Made by a program: the position numbers and the translations under genes. From an uncultured Schlesneria sp. (GTDB taxonomy: Bacteria; Planctomycetota; Planctomycetia; Planctomycetales; Planctomycetaceae), in contig CAIVEI010000150.1 of assembly GCA_903904835.1 (NCBI GenBank), positions 32,517 through 96,516 of the forward strand: a stretch of DNA of 64,000 nt, given 5' to 3'. Positions within the stretch are counted from its first letter, which is position 1. Each line of letters begins with the position of its first letter. Below the pieces are notes generated by a model that was not told the origin of the DNA, did not search any database, and worked only from the letters and a program-made list of their open reading frames with translations. Shown one piece after another: positions 53,834 through 62,436 of the stretch.

Positions 53834-56200
53834 TCAAAACGTTTCGAAGAGCGACGAGAATTCCCACTGAGTCTGCACGACACTGCTGCTGGTCGTATCA
53901 ACGTAGCTCTTGGCGGCCGTGCTCGCGGTGTCTCGGTTCAGCGACCAGATCGAGATTCGTCCCATCCCCTTTTGCTCGGCGAAGGCCAGCAGTTGCTTTG
54001 CCGCATTCAGATCAAATGTTTCCGTGGTCACATCGTTGAGGCCGATCATGGGTGTAACCCCAATCATACCCCACAGTTCCGCACTGGTCTTGCTGGTTCC
54101 GTACAACGTGCTCAACTGGCTGTACAGACTGTTGGCGGATTCGATCGCGTAATTGCCCATCTGATTCGCGGGACTCGGTGCGGCACTGTCGCCGAAATCC
54201 ATCGCCATCACATTAATGCCGCTGATCTGCACGCCATACTTCAGGGCCGATTGCACCACGTACAACCCATCGGCTGTTAACCCGGTGGGAAGCACTGGCA
54301 AAGTGAACCAGATCTGCAGATTTTTACCGGCCGCCGCAGCATTTTGTTCCAGAGCTGCAAGGGCCTGCGAGCGACGATCGATCGAGGCATGATCCGCCGA
54401 GGCCGCACCTTCAATATCGAAGTCCAGATGGGTGACGTTGTAGGCATTAACCACGGTCTGATACGCAGCCGTCAATTGGGTAACATTGGTAATCTGCTGA
54501 GCCAGTTCCGAATTCGATGCTCCGCCGAATGAGACCATGACGTCGCCACCTGCGGCACGCAAATTGGTGATCTGTTGCCGAAGCGCCATGTCAAAGCTCC
54601 CGCCATTGACTTCGTATTGGGTATAGCCGCCCCAACTCGGCTGATTGTTGGAATCGGCCACGATGAAGGCCAGAGAGAAGTATTTAATGTTCCCGGTTGT
54701 GGCGGCCGTCACAAGGTTGTAGGTCGGGTACAACGTCATATCGACATAGGGAGCGTAGAAACTCGTCGGCCAGTTCGCACTGGTGGTGGCCTGGGCTACT
54801 GTGACTGCGACATTGGCGGTGGCCGTTCCGCCGTGGCCGTTACTGACAGTATATGTGAACGAGTCGCCACCGACGTAACTGGTCGTCGGCGTGTAGGTGA
54901 TTGTCCCATCCGTGTTCAGGACAGCAGCTCCGTGCTGCGGAGCCGTGACCGCAGTGACGGTCAGAGTATATCCATTCGGATCAGTATCATTGGCCAGCAC
55001 ATTAATGATTGTGGGCTGGTTGACGATCACAGAGACCGAATCGTTGGCGGGTGTTGGCGCCTGGTTCACGGTGCCACCACCGCCACCGCCGCCGCTCTGC
55101 GTGCCGACCCAGGCGTAATTGGTCGGGCCGACCGTCACGTTACCGGGGCTACCATCAAAGCCGATCGTGACGTTAGCACCCGGCAGGATCGTGCTGTTCC
55201 AGCCAGCATTTTGAATGACGTAATGATTGCCGACGTGGCTCGTGATCGTTGCGTTCCAGATCGAGCTGATCTGGCCTGGAAAATCGAAGCCGAGCTGCCA
55301 GTTGGTGATCGCCGTCGAACCAGTGTTCGTGGCGATGATCTGACCGCCGAATCCGGTTCCCCAGTCACTGGTGACGCTGAATTGGAAGCCCCCTCCCGCC
55401 GACGCGGCGGTATTCTGAATAGTGCCTGTGGCCTGTGTCCCGCTGAGCGTGGCGCCCGAGGGATTGCTGAGCGCGAGGTTGAAGGTCGTGGTCGCGGCCG
55501 CCGCCGGGTTGCTCAACACAGACACATTGATCGTCGCCTGAGTCTGACCTGGAGCAAAGGTCAACGTTCCACTGGCAGCTTGATAGTTCACGCCGGCGAC
55601 CGCCGTGCCGTTTGATGTGGAATAGGCCACGGTGACTGGTGTTGTCGCCGCCGCAGAGAGCGAAACAACGAACGGATCGTTCACCGATTGACTCGCCGAC
55701 TCGGTAACGGAACTGTTGGCAATCGAGAGCGTCGGTAATGAGACCGTGGTGCCCAGTGCTGCTCCATTCAACAGGTAATTCGTCGGATTCGCCGCACTGG
55801 AGCCGCTGGCAACGAAACCAAATGTGAGGTTGCCTTGTGCTGGCAGATTCTGGTCCCAACTCAGGCCCTGGATCACATAATGATTGCCGGTGTGGCTGAC
55901 AATCTGAGCGTCCCAGATCGATGTGATATTGGGTGCGTAATCAAACTCGAGCTTCCAGTTCGGCACCGCCGTGGCCTGAGTGTTTGTCAGTTGCATCTGG
56001 GTCTGAAAACCCGTGCCCCAGTCGCTGGTGACCGCCATCGCGACGCTGACGCCGGACATCAGCGAGCGAGTCTCTAGCATTTCGATCTGCGCGGACTGAT
56101 TAGTCGGCGCGGCTGATCGACGATTCCTGCTCCGAGAACCTTTGGATGAACGTTTGGGCGAAAGTAGCCATGACACGAACACCTTGGATAGACTGGTCAT
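53834..56200 (-). CDS. Secreted multidomain GH18 (chitinase-like) protein with two CBM2-type domains
   Basis: 788-residue exported protein. A charged N-terminus is followed by QIEMLETRSLMSG, a variant of the planctomycete LEPR-XLL motif. Domains in order: CBM2-like (about 52-150, SVAMAVTSDWGTGFQTQMQL), Calx-beta (about 155-265), CBM2-like (about 275-370, FQFSVTSDWGTGFGGQIIAT), Gly spacer GGGGGGGTV, cadherin/VCBS-like Ig domain (about 380-470, ANDTDPNGYTLTVTAV), and GH18 TIM barrel (about 480-788; FASVGG-like VMVSFGGAS, VTHLDFDIEG with the D-x-D-x-E catalytic signature, INVMAMDFGD). It likely cleaves chitin or related beta-1,4-GlcNAc polymers. ATG near 56200 is chosen because upstream reads the heptad repeat. 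Confidence 0.85.
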   Translation of the reverse strand: MTSLSKVFVSWLLSPKRSSKGSRSRNRRSAAPTNQSAQIEMLETRSLMSGVSVAMAVTSDWGTGFQTQMQLTNTQATAVPNWKLEFDYAPNITSIWDAQIVSHTGNHYVIQGLSWDQNLPAQGNLTFGFVASGSSAANPTNYLLNGAALGTTVSLPTLSIANSSVTESASQSVNDPFVVSLSAAATTPVTVAYSTSNGTAVAGVNYQAASGTLTFAPGQTQATINVSVLSNPAAAATTTFNLALSNPSGATLSGTQATGTIQNTAASAGGGFQFSVTSDWGTGFGGQIIATNTGSTAITNWQLGFDFPGQISSIWNATITSHVGNHYVIQNAGWNSTILPGANVTIGFDGSPGNVTVGPTNYAWVGTQSGGGGGGGTVNQAPTPANDSVSVIVNQPTIINVLANDTDPNGYTLTVTAVTAPQHGAAVLNTDGTITYTPTTSYVGGDSFTYTVSNGHGGTATANVAVTVAQATTSANWPTSFYAPYVDMTLYPTYNLVTAATTGNIKYFSLAFIVADSNNQPSWGGYTQYEVNGGSFDMALRQQITNLRAAGGDVMVSFGGASNSELAQQITNVTQLTAAYQTVVNAYNVTHLDFDIEGAASADHASIDRRSQALAALEQNAAAAGKNLQIWFTLPVLPTGLTADGLYVVQSALKYGVQISGINVMAMDFGDSAAPSPANQMGNYAIESANSLYSQLSTLYGTSKTSAELWGMIGVTPMIGLNDVTTETFDLNAAKQLLAFAEQKGMGRISIWSLNRDTASTAAKSYVDTTSSSVVQTQWEFSSLFETF

Positions 56201-56248
56201 TGAAAACCCTCCTGAGACGTGAGACCTGAGAAACGTGAGGCATGTCAG

Positions 56249-56297
56249 ACATGAGACATGAGACATGAGACATGAGACATGAGACATGAGACATGAA
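56249..56297. repeat. Heptanucleotide tandem repeat (ACATGAG)7
   Basis: Seven consecutive copies of ACATGAG (last copy with one change) about 50 bases upstream of the GH18 start on its 5' side. A period of seven makes copy changes frame-shifting for any translation running through it. Confidence 0.9.
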
Positions 56298-56848
56298 AGG
56301 TGAGAAGTGAGAACGCACATCCTGCGCCACATGTTTCGAATCTTTTATTTCCCCAAAACAAAGCGAATTACCCGCGCTGTTCGACATCAAACGGGGCGCG
56401 GCCGAATCAAATAGCGCAGTACTCTGCACCGTCTGTTCAATCATGCGCCTTGTGGAGAAAAGTCCTGAAAAGATTACAGAAATCAAACGTGGGCTCGATT
56501 ATTTTCGATTATTGTGCAAATATCTGCACAACGCTCTTATCATTCTTCCAGCTCACACCTTTCGGCATCGAACCGGATCGCGTGGTGTCACTAATGCTTA
56601 ACCACTATCTATTAATGGCTTTAGTCTTTACAACACAAGAAGTGCTAACAAACGCACGTATTCACATACAGTAAACACGGCGCACCACGTTGAGTGTGAC
56701 AATACATGCACAGCCCCACGCTACCGGGCTTTAGAATCCTGTTCCGAGTAATCGAAACGAACAGGTCAACGTCAGTGTGGCGATTCACTCGTAGCAGTCG
56801 CCCGTTTTATTTCTCATCTGAGGCGAGGTCTTACGTCGTCAGTTGCGG

Positions 56849-56871
56849 TTCCGACGCTAGCAGCGTCGGAA
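56849..56871. repeat. Short palindrome TTCCGACGCT...AGCGTCGGAA
   Basis: Ten-base perfect arms around AGC. GGGATCGCC follows. A likely dispersed intergenic repeat. Confidence 0.6.
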
Positions 56872-57664
56872 GGGATCGCCAAACCCGCCGGGCGGAGAAG
56901 AAATACCGGACACATAGCGATTTTTACCAACATCTATAAAGAGCGCCACCAATTAAGCGTCCTGGTTGCTACGGATCTATTGAACAAATTCCGCTCGATA
57001 AGAACGGAAATACGCCCATACGTGAATGAGATCTACTGCGTTGAGCATTGAATAACATCGAAGCAGTTCGGCATTGGTTGTTCTACAACGGCGTGTCTGA
57101 CCGAGAGCCCGAATCGAAATTCGCATACGGACATTACTGGGCTCTCCTCCGTAAACCCTCGTACGGCTTTTCATTCACCGCGAATGAGTCGCCTGATTCA
57201 AATGCCTGTAATGGCTCAGATTTCTCGGCACGACTCATTACAGACCGCAATCATTCGGCCTCATCAAGAGGGTTTGACACAGCGTCCCGCCTGCCCCCTT
57301 CACTAAAGCTCAACATTAAGATCGATTCTCGGAGCTGAATCCAAGCATTGTCAATACGGAACCGTAACGTTGTGAAAATTAATGTAAAAACGATCTTTGA
57401 GGGCCTGGTTTAGTGGGCCATCAGGTTTGGGGAAAACTCAACCGCAAACTTGGCACATCGGATATATCCGGCAAATCGCGCAAAGTTACCGGAAAGCGTA
57501 AGGTTTTTGCACATGCACGTGGGAATCGCCACTGCTTGACCGGTAACAAAGCCGATTCATTGATCTAGCCCGCCCCTTTCGGCGCAGGTGCTCATTTGTC
57601 GTTGAAAATTCGGCAGACGGGAAATCGTTCGTACCTCAATCAACACCCTGGCACGTTATTGACC

Positions 57665-58420
57665 ATGACAGAATCACCTGCCCGATTTGACGTTTCCCGA
57701 TCATTCTGTGTGATGTTGCATGATGTCGCTCCGATTTACGCGGAGCATGTGGCGACGTTCACAAAATCGATGTCACCACTGATTGGTAATGTCATGTCAG
57801 CCGCTGTCGTTCCGTGCTGGGCTGGCGTACCACTGGCGGATAAGGATCGCCCGTTCCTGGATCGCGTGCGTGACGAATATGCCAACATTCAGCTACACGG
57901 TTACGAACATTTTCGGCCCACAGGTGGCGGCCTCGTCTCGAAGATTGCTGACGGGAAGGATGAACTGAACGGGCTTGACCCGGCTGAGACCGACCGCAGG
58001 CTTGAGGCGGGACAAGAGATCTTCACTCGTTGGCTGGGCCGACCCGCTCGCGGATTTATCGCTCCGACCTACAAAATCGGCTGTGCGACACCTGATCGCC
58101 TGGCGCGGTTCGGGATTCATTACACCGTCGGATATGGAAAAGTGACATCATCGACCGGTGAACAACTCCCACTGGCCTCTTGGGTCTGGGACGTTTCGCC
58201 AATCCGTTTGCTTTGCCGCGCGGGATACCGGTTAGGCGAATTTCAATATCGATTCTTCAAACAAGCACTCCCCTGCGTTGTGCTCCATCCTCTGGATCTG
58301 GAGCGAGGGTTTCTGCCTCAGATCGAAAAGACCGTAAAAAAATTGCTCAACGCAGGGCGAACGCCGGTCCTGCCAGAATCTATCGGATTTGGGGTTCAGA
58401 ATTCACAGGCTGAGGCATAA
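57665..58420 (+). CDS. DUF2334 polysaccharide deacetylase-like protein
   Basis: 251-residue protein of the DUF2334 branch of the NodB/polysaccharide deacetylase superfamily, which removes acetyl groups from sugars with a divalent metal. CVMLHDVAPIYAEHV gives the conserved His-Asp, QLHGYEHFRP the His-x3-His pair, and GFIAPTYKIGC/VLHPLDLE later motifs. ATG 57665 follows an unused TTG 57596 start. It overlaps the convergent glycosyltransferase gene by 41 bases. No signal peptide, so cytosolic. Confidence 0.8.
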   Translation: MTESPARFDVSRSFCVMLHDVAPIYAEHVATFTKSMSPLIGNVMSAAVVPCWAGVPLADKDRPFLDRVRDEYANIQLHGYEHFRPTGGGLVSKIADGKDELNGLDPAETDRRLEAGQEIFTRWLGRPARGFIAPTYKIGCATPDRLARFGIHYTVGYGKVTSSTGEQLPLASWVWDVSPIRLLCRAGYRLGEFQYRFFKQALPCVVLHPLDLERGFLPQIEKTVKKLLNAGRTPVLPESIGFGVQNSQAEA

Positions 58421-59612
58421 CCAACTGGCCCGCGACAAATGTCGCGCCACGCCATTGCGTCTTGGCGAGTCCCGCATGCGACAACAAGGCCCGCGTGGTG
58501 GCGGCCATCACGAAGATTCGTCCCAAAGGTGCTAAAGGTGCTGCGAGCATTGGAGCGCCCACCATCTGGAACATGACCAGATCCAATGTGCACCTCATGC
58601 TGAATGCGATTAAAAACCCTAGCCCTGCTCCGTGCATCAGCCAGTGAAAATTTCCGGTACGGAACGCGTCGGTCAGCCCAAACAGCACAGCTCCCAGTGG
58701 CAACGCAAACAGGATCGACATTCTTGCCACAGTGACCATCAACTGCACCGGGTTGAGTGTCCCCTTGAAGATACGACTCCAACCATTCCACGAGTCGCGT
58801 GCGGTTTGATAAGCCTCTGTCTGATAGAACCCTTTCCCTTTGCCGACGCCGACTCGCAACCCGGACCGTTTCGCCAGTCGTGCCACTTGCAAGTCTTCAC
58901 TGATTTGAGTCCGAACCGCGCCCCAGCCGCCAATTCGCTCAAACGGTTCTCGTTTGACAAGGATGAAAGCACCGTTGGCGAATGCATCAGGCCACCGAGG
59001 GTCTTCGATTCGTTCGGGACGTAACCAGGCCACGAGCGCCTCTGAACAACATGGAACTGCGACACACTCACGAAGCGAAGTCATCGTATAACGTGCTGCA
59101 AGAGTGAAGAAATCCAGGTCGCGGCGAATTAATTCTGTCACTGTGGTCCGCAAGGCAGATGCATCTTCAAACACGCAATCGGCGTCTGTGAAACAGATAA
59201 CGCTGCCTGTTGCAACGGTTTGTCCAAGAGTCAACGCATTCGGCTTGCCAAACCAGCCTGGTGGCAAGCTTGAGACGTGCATCACCCGCAGACGATCCGC
59301 AAATTCAATCGCCAGTCGATCAAGGATCGCTGCGGTGTCGTCGGTACTGCGATCATTGACGGCAACAACCTCCAGTCCAGGATAGTCCTGACGGAAGAGT
59401 GACCGGATGCATGCTTCAATGCAATCCGTTTCATTACGAGCGGCGACGATCACGCTAAGCTTGGGATATTCCGCAAGCCCTTCTTTTTTGCCCAACAGCT
59501 TTAACGACGCCTGTTGCAGGCAAGCCCGGATAAAGACAACGATGATGGCGATCCATGCCATTGCAATCATCCAGGCGATGACAGTCCACGCGTCGAATTC
59601 AATAGGGTACAT
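58380..59612 (-). CDS. Membrane glycosyltransferase, family 2 (HpnB-like)
   Basis: 410-residue GT2 enzyme. An N-terminal membrane helix (about 8-30) precedes the GT-A fold: LSVIVAARNETDCIEACIRS, VVAVNDRSTDDTAAILDRL, VICFTDADCVFED (DxD-type metal site), and ISEDLQVARLAKRSG (ED acid). Four C-terminal helices (about 290-400) resemble hopanoid-biosynthesis-associated HpnB and glycosyl transferases of carotenoid type. It probably transfers a sugar to a lipid acceptor. AAGGA lies 9 bases before ATG 59612. Convergent overlap of 41 bases with the DUF2334 gene. Confidence 0.85.
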   Translation of the reverse strand: MYPIEFDAWTVIAWMIAMAWIAIIVVFIRACLQQASLKLLGKKEGLAEYPKLSVIVAARNETDCIEACIRSLFRQDYPGLEVVAVNDRSTDDTAAILDRLAIEFADRLRVMHVSSLPPGWFGKPNALTLGQTVATGSVICFTDADCVFEDASALRTTVTELIRRDLDFFTLAARYTMTSLRECVAVPCCSEALVAWLRPERIEDPRWPDAFANGAFILVKREPFERIGGWGAVRTQISEDLQVARLAKRSGLRVGVGKGKGFYQTEAYQTARDSWNGWSRIFKGTLNPVQLMVTVARMSILFALPLGAVLFGLTDAFRTGNFHWLMHGAGLGFLIAFSMRCTLDLVMFQMVGAPMLAAPLAPLGRIFVMAATTRALLSHAGLAKTQWRGATFVAGQLVMPQPVNSEPQIR

Positions 59613-60036
59613 TTCGCGAATTCCTTCGGTTTGTATCGATTACCTCGTACAGTCGAGGTACGGCGACGAAAACCTAGGTCGCGGCAGACGCAAGGCAAAT
59701 CTTTAGGGAAATCCCTAAGACTTTCTCCAGATTCTCAAGGTCAGCCTATGGACCTTGCCGGTTATACGCCCTTTAACGCGCGTCGCACGATGGGTTCAGA
59801 ATAGGACGATCGTTCGCGCGTTGAGCACGCGAGTCTGGATGACTCCTCGTCCTACAATTCGCATTCAGATTCCATGAACGCGCCAGAACGCCAACAACCT
59901 TGTCTATTTGATCGAACGAACTCCTTGACCCGGAAGTACAATAAGAGCCGCTTCATCGGACCATGGAACCTCGATCTCCATTGAATCAAACGCAACTCCC
60001 TTAGGTGACCTGGGTCCTATTCCGCCCATCGCGGGC
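59613..60036. other. Upstream region of the glycosyltransferase, with an imperfect palindrome
   Basis: Carries an inverted repeat with TAGGACGA at 59802 and TCGTCCTA ending at 59854. A possible small gene on the minus strand (ATG 60062 to 59904, MKTIMLLLKPAMGG..., 52 residues) overlaps the stop of the next gene by 26 bases; it has no recognisable relatives and is a weak call. Confidence 0.4.
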
Positions 60037-60639
60037 TTAAGCAAGAGCATGATCGTTTTCATCCGAGCCACTGCGCCTCTCGTCCCCGCAGCCTGGCGGC
60101 GGGTTCCGCGGATACTCGCTGCAACAACCAAGACAGGCAGCCAGGGCACGAAACGACTGTTCCTCCTCTTGTTCCAGGCGAATCAGTCCCATCGGGTCGT
60201 TTTGCTCGTCTGCATAATTTCCACCAACCCGACTCGCTTCGTGCAGCATTGTCCGATACTGCTGGCAGATCGAGGCTGAAAAAAAGTTGGGTGCGAAATA
60301 CGTCGTCTTTCCGACAGTGATGGCGTTCGCGTCAAACTCGTCGGCGCTATTCGCCGTCATCGCTCCGCCAAACCGCATCTGATTCAAGTTCCGTGTCAGG
60401 TCCGTGCTACCTGCCGACGAAGCGCATCGCAATAGAGCTTCGCGCAATACAGAAAGTCGTTCGGACTGTGAATCAGTAAGCCGCGTCCATGATGGCCTGG
60501 GAGTCCCGAGCTTTCGAAAGATGCGATAGGCCGCACAGGCGATGATCGTCAACAGAACGATGACAATCATCGCCTCGATGACGGTGAATGAACCGATCGC
60601 ATTAAGAACTCCAAGCAAGGCCAGTCCGGAAATGTTCAT
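60037..60639 (-). CDS. Membrane-anchored zincin-like protein with altered HExxH motif
   Basis: 200-residue protein with an N-terminal hydrophobic region (LNAIGSFTVIEAMIVIVLLT, about 11-35) then a soluble domain. Sequence TTYFAPNFFSASICQQYRTM followed by LHEASRVGGNYADEQNDPMG resembles M35-type and related zincin zinc sites (H-E-x-x-H with a following Gly and Asp), but the second His is Arg (HEASR). Two Cys clusters, CLGCCSEY and PPPGCG, are near the C-terminus. Either zinc binding is lost (pseudo-enzyme) or the resemblance is accidental. It ends next to the REP-transposase region. Confidence 0.5.
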   Translation of the reverse strand: MNISGLALLGVLNAIGSFTVIEAMIVIVLLTIIACAAYRIFRKLGTPRPSWTRLTDSQSERLSVLREALLRCASSAGSTDLTRNLNQMRFGGAMTANSADEFDANAITVGKTTYFAPNFFSASICQQYRTMLHEASRVGGNYADEQNDPMGLIRLEQEEEQSFRALAACLGCCSEYPRNPPPGCGDERRSGSDENDHALA

Positions 60640-60771
60640 GTTGCAGATTCTTATTAATGCGGAGTCAGGGTGTGTGGGCACAGTGAAGATTGCGATCAAA
60701 ACTCCTATGGAGATTGCCCTAACATTTTTACCAGTACCAGAAGGTCGTGGCCAAGTCGTGCGTAGGTCCAA

Positions 60772-61080
60772 GTTGTGCGCAGGTCTCCTGACCTCGCACT
60801 CAGTTGTGCGCAGGCCTCCTGACCTCAGTTGTGCGCAGGTCTCCTGACCTCAGTTGTGCGCAGGTCTCCTGACCTCGCACAAGTGCCCGACCGAAGGTCT
60901 CCTCTTCTCTTCTCCTTTGATGTCTTTTTCGATCTTCATCATATTCACAGATTTGTGGCGTGACTGTGAATTCTGCGCGTACCAAATCCCCATCTGTCAC
61001 CCGAATCAAATCAAGAGGAGACCTTCGGTCGGTTTCGGTGCGGGGTCAGGAGACCTGCGGACGCGCACAACGCCGGTCCC
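60772..61080. repeat. REP-like hairpin array 1 with inverted partner
   Basis: Four copies of GTTGTGCGCAGGTCTCCTGA + CCTC at 60772, 60803, 60828 and 60853 (spacings 31, 25, 25). Within each copy AGGTC pairs with GACCT around TCCT and GTGCG with CGCAC. They end at GACCGAAGGTCTCCTCTTC (about 60888-60907). After about 105 unrelated bases the inverted sequence returns: GAGGAGACCTTCGGTCGG (61015-61032) and an inverted unit to about 61080. The 60640-61111 gap has no other gene. Confidence 0.85.
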
Positions 61081-61111
61081 GTGCATAGCGCAACCGGAGC
61101 ACGCCCCAGTG

Positions 61112-61660
61112 TCAGCCCCAATCTAGTCGGGTAATCTGAATGTCACACTTTGAAGCCATGTCCGATACGTACCATGCTGCTGAAGAAAAACGCCAGTCCG
61201 ACGCTTTGCGGACAAGTCCTTTACGGCACGGGTTTTCATGCAGATAGTCTAACTTTTGTCGCCAGAAACCCTCGGTTTCGATGGCCATCGGATGACGTGA
61301 CTCTTGCCAGAACCGGTGATCGCGATCATCTGGTGCTGCAGTTTCAAGAGCGACACCAAAGCATGCAGGCATTGATGAAAGGCACAGGCCGGTCAATTGT
61401 CTACCGGTAAACTTTCGAAAGTCCGTTAACGTCTGGTTTAGTCGCTTCGAATTTCCACTAGAATCGAACACAATCGCGTGCAGATGAGTCGGCATGATCA
61501 CATAGGCATTGACGCACATTGACTTACATTGCCGACAAAACTCGAAACTGTCAGTGATGATCCTGCAAGCCGTTTCTGAAACGAAGACTGGCAGCCAATC
61601 GACAACGGAAAACGTGACGAAGTAAACGCCAGCCTCTTCGGTGATTCGATACCGTTCCAT
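61112..61660 (-). CDS. REP-associated tyrosine transposase (RAYT, IS200-like Y1)
   Basis: 182-residue protein of the Y1_Tnp family that cuts and rejoins single-stranded hairpin DNA. MERYRITEEAGVYFVTFSVV, then NAYVIMPTHLHAIVFDSSG with the His-hydrophobic-His of the HUH nuclease, and KLDYLHENPCRKGLVRKASD with the catalytic Tyr. ATG 61660 has AAAGGA upstream; the longer start at 61684 is also open. It has no terminal insertion-sequence ends, as is usual for domesticated RAYTs, and lies between hairpin arrays of the kind these enzymes process. RAYTs are thought to spread REP sequences without moving themselves. Confidence 0.88.
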   Translation of the reverse strand: MERYRITEEAGVYFVTFSVVDWLPVFVSETACRIITDSFEFCRQCKSMCVNAYVIMPTHLHAIVFDSSGNSKRLNQTLTDFRKFTGRQLTGLCLSSMPACFGVALETAAPDDRDHRFWQESRHPMAIETEGFWRQKLDYLHENPCRKGLVRKASDWRFSSAAWYVSDMASKCDIQITRLDWG

Positions 61661-61702
61661 CCAAGGTTCCTTTACGAGTCTCATTGATTACGTACACAAC
61701 TT

Positions 61703-62096
61703 GTTGTGTACGCAGATTTCCTAACCTCGCACTCTTCGCCAAGTTGTGCGTAGGTCTCCTGACCTCGCACTCTTCGCCAAGTTGTGCGCAGGTCTCCTGA
61801 CCTCGCACTCTTCGCCAAGTTGTGCGCAGGTCTCCTGACCTCGCACTCTTCGCCAAGTTGTGCGTAGGTCTCCTGACCTCGCACTCTTCGCCGACCGAAG
61901 GTCTCCTCTTCGTTCCTCATTCACGTATTTTCCGTCTAAACCGTGATTGAAGACAAGAGAAACCCAAATACGAAGCGACTTGGCAATATCCGTAAACTTC
62001 CAAATACTGAAATTTTAAGCGAAAAAAAACGAAGAGGAGACCTTCGGTCGGTTCCCGTGCGGGATCAAGAGACCCGCGCACAACGGGAGTCTTCGC
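61703..62096. repeat. REP-like hairpin array 2 with inverted partner
   Basis: Four head-to-tail 38-base units (61741-61892; unit AAGTTGTGCG[T/C]AGGTCTCC plus TGACCTCGCACTCTTCGCC) preceded by a diverged unit from 61703. They end at CCGACCGAAGGTCTCCTCTT (about 61890), then about 120 bases of unrelated sequence, then the inverse CGAAGAGGAGACCTTCGGTC from about 62032 and an inverted unit to about 62096 with stem GTGCGGGATC/GACCCGCGCAC. Confidence 0.85.
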
Positions 62097-62329
62097 TCTT
62101 GCCATGAACGGTGGTTTGATCTTCGAGTATGATTGGAGTGCACGTTAGCCAACCCGCATTGAGAATCTCCCGTTTTGGAAATGATCGTCAATGAGAGAGT
62201 TCTTCCAGGGATGCCGCAGAAAGACAGGCTGCGTGACACCCATACTGGCAATCGTGTTGATGTGTGGTTGGGTACGGTCCTTCTTTGTGTCGGACATTAA
62301 CGCCCAAGAAAAGTGATAAGGAAGCAGAA

Positions 62330-62415
62330 AAACCGAAGAGGAGACCTTCGGTCGGGCTGTTATGCAGGGTCGGGAGACCCGCGCATAACAGCCCGACCCG
62401 CGCATAACAGCAGTC
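62330..62415. repeat. REP-like hairpin element 3, diverged stem
   Basis: AACCGAAGAGGAGACCTTCG opens the element, followed by GGGCTGTTATGCAGGGTCGG with stem TTATGC/GCATAA and GGGTC/GACCC and two partial repeats of GACCCGCGCATAACAG. Stem sequence differs from arrays 1 and 2 by paired changes. The 62097-62329 stretch between has no gene. Confidence 0.75.
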
Positions 62416-62436
62416 GCGCCCATTAATAGTGCGTAC

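Larger units (their letters stand above)
56201..57664. other. Long gene-free region
   Basis: About 1.46 kb between the divergent GH18 and DUF2334 genes. It holds the heptad repeat (56249-56297), a palindrome TTGTGCA/TGCACAA (about 56512-56531) and a 10-base-arm palindrome at 56849-56871. Short frames such as 57048-57338 show no ribosome site or family resemblance. I see no gene. Confidence 0.6.

Noticed and set aside
54575..55615. 346-residue plus-strand frame
   Set aside because: Antisense of the Thr/Gly-rich GH18 protein; composition artefact.
57048..57338. 96-residue frame in the 56.2-57.7 kb gap
   Set aside because: No ribosome binding site, no hydrophobic or domain pattern, atypical composition.
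59904..60062. 52-residue frame MKTIMLLLKPAMGG overlapping the zincin-like gene end
   Set aside because: Could be a small gene, but weak ribosome site and no relatives; left as a note in the region entry.
60800..61009. Minus-strand frame containing EEETFGRALVRGQETC, and similar frame at 61681-61924
   Set aside because: These are translations of the hairpin repeats (GAAGAGGAGACCTTCGGTCG); repeats that are open in several frames are not evidence of protein.
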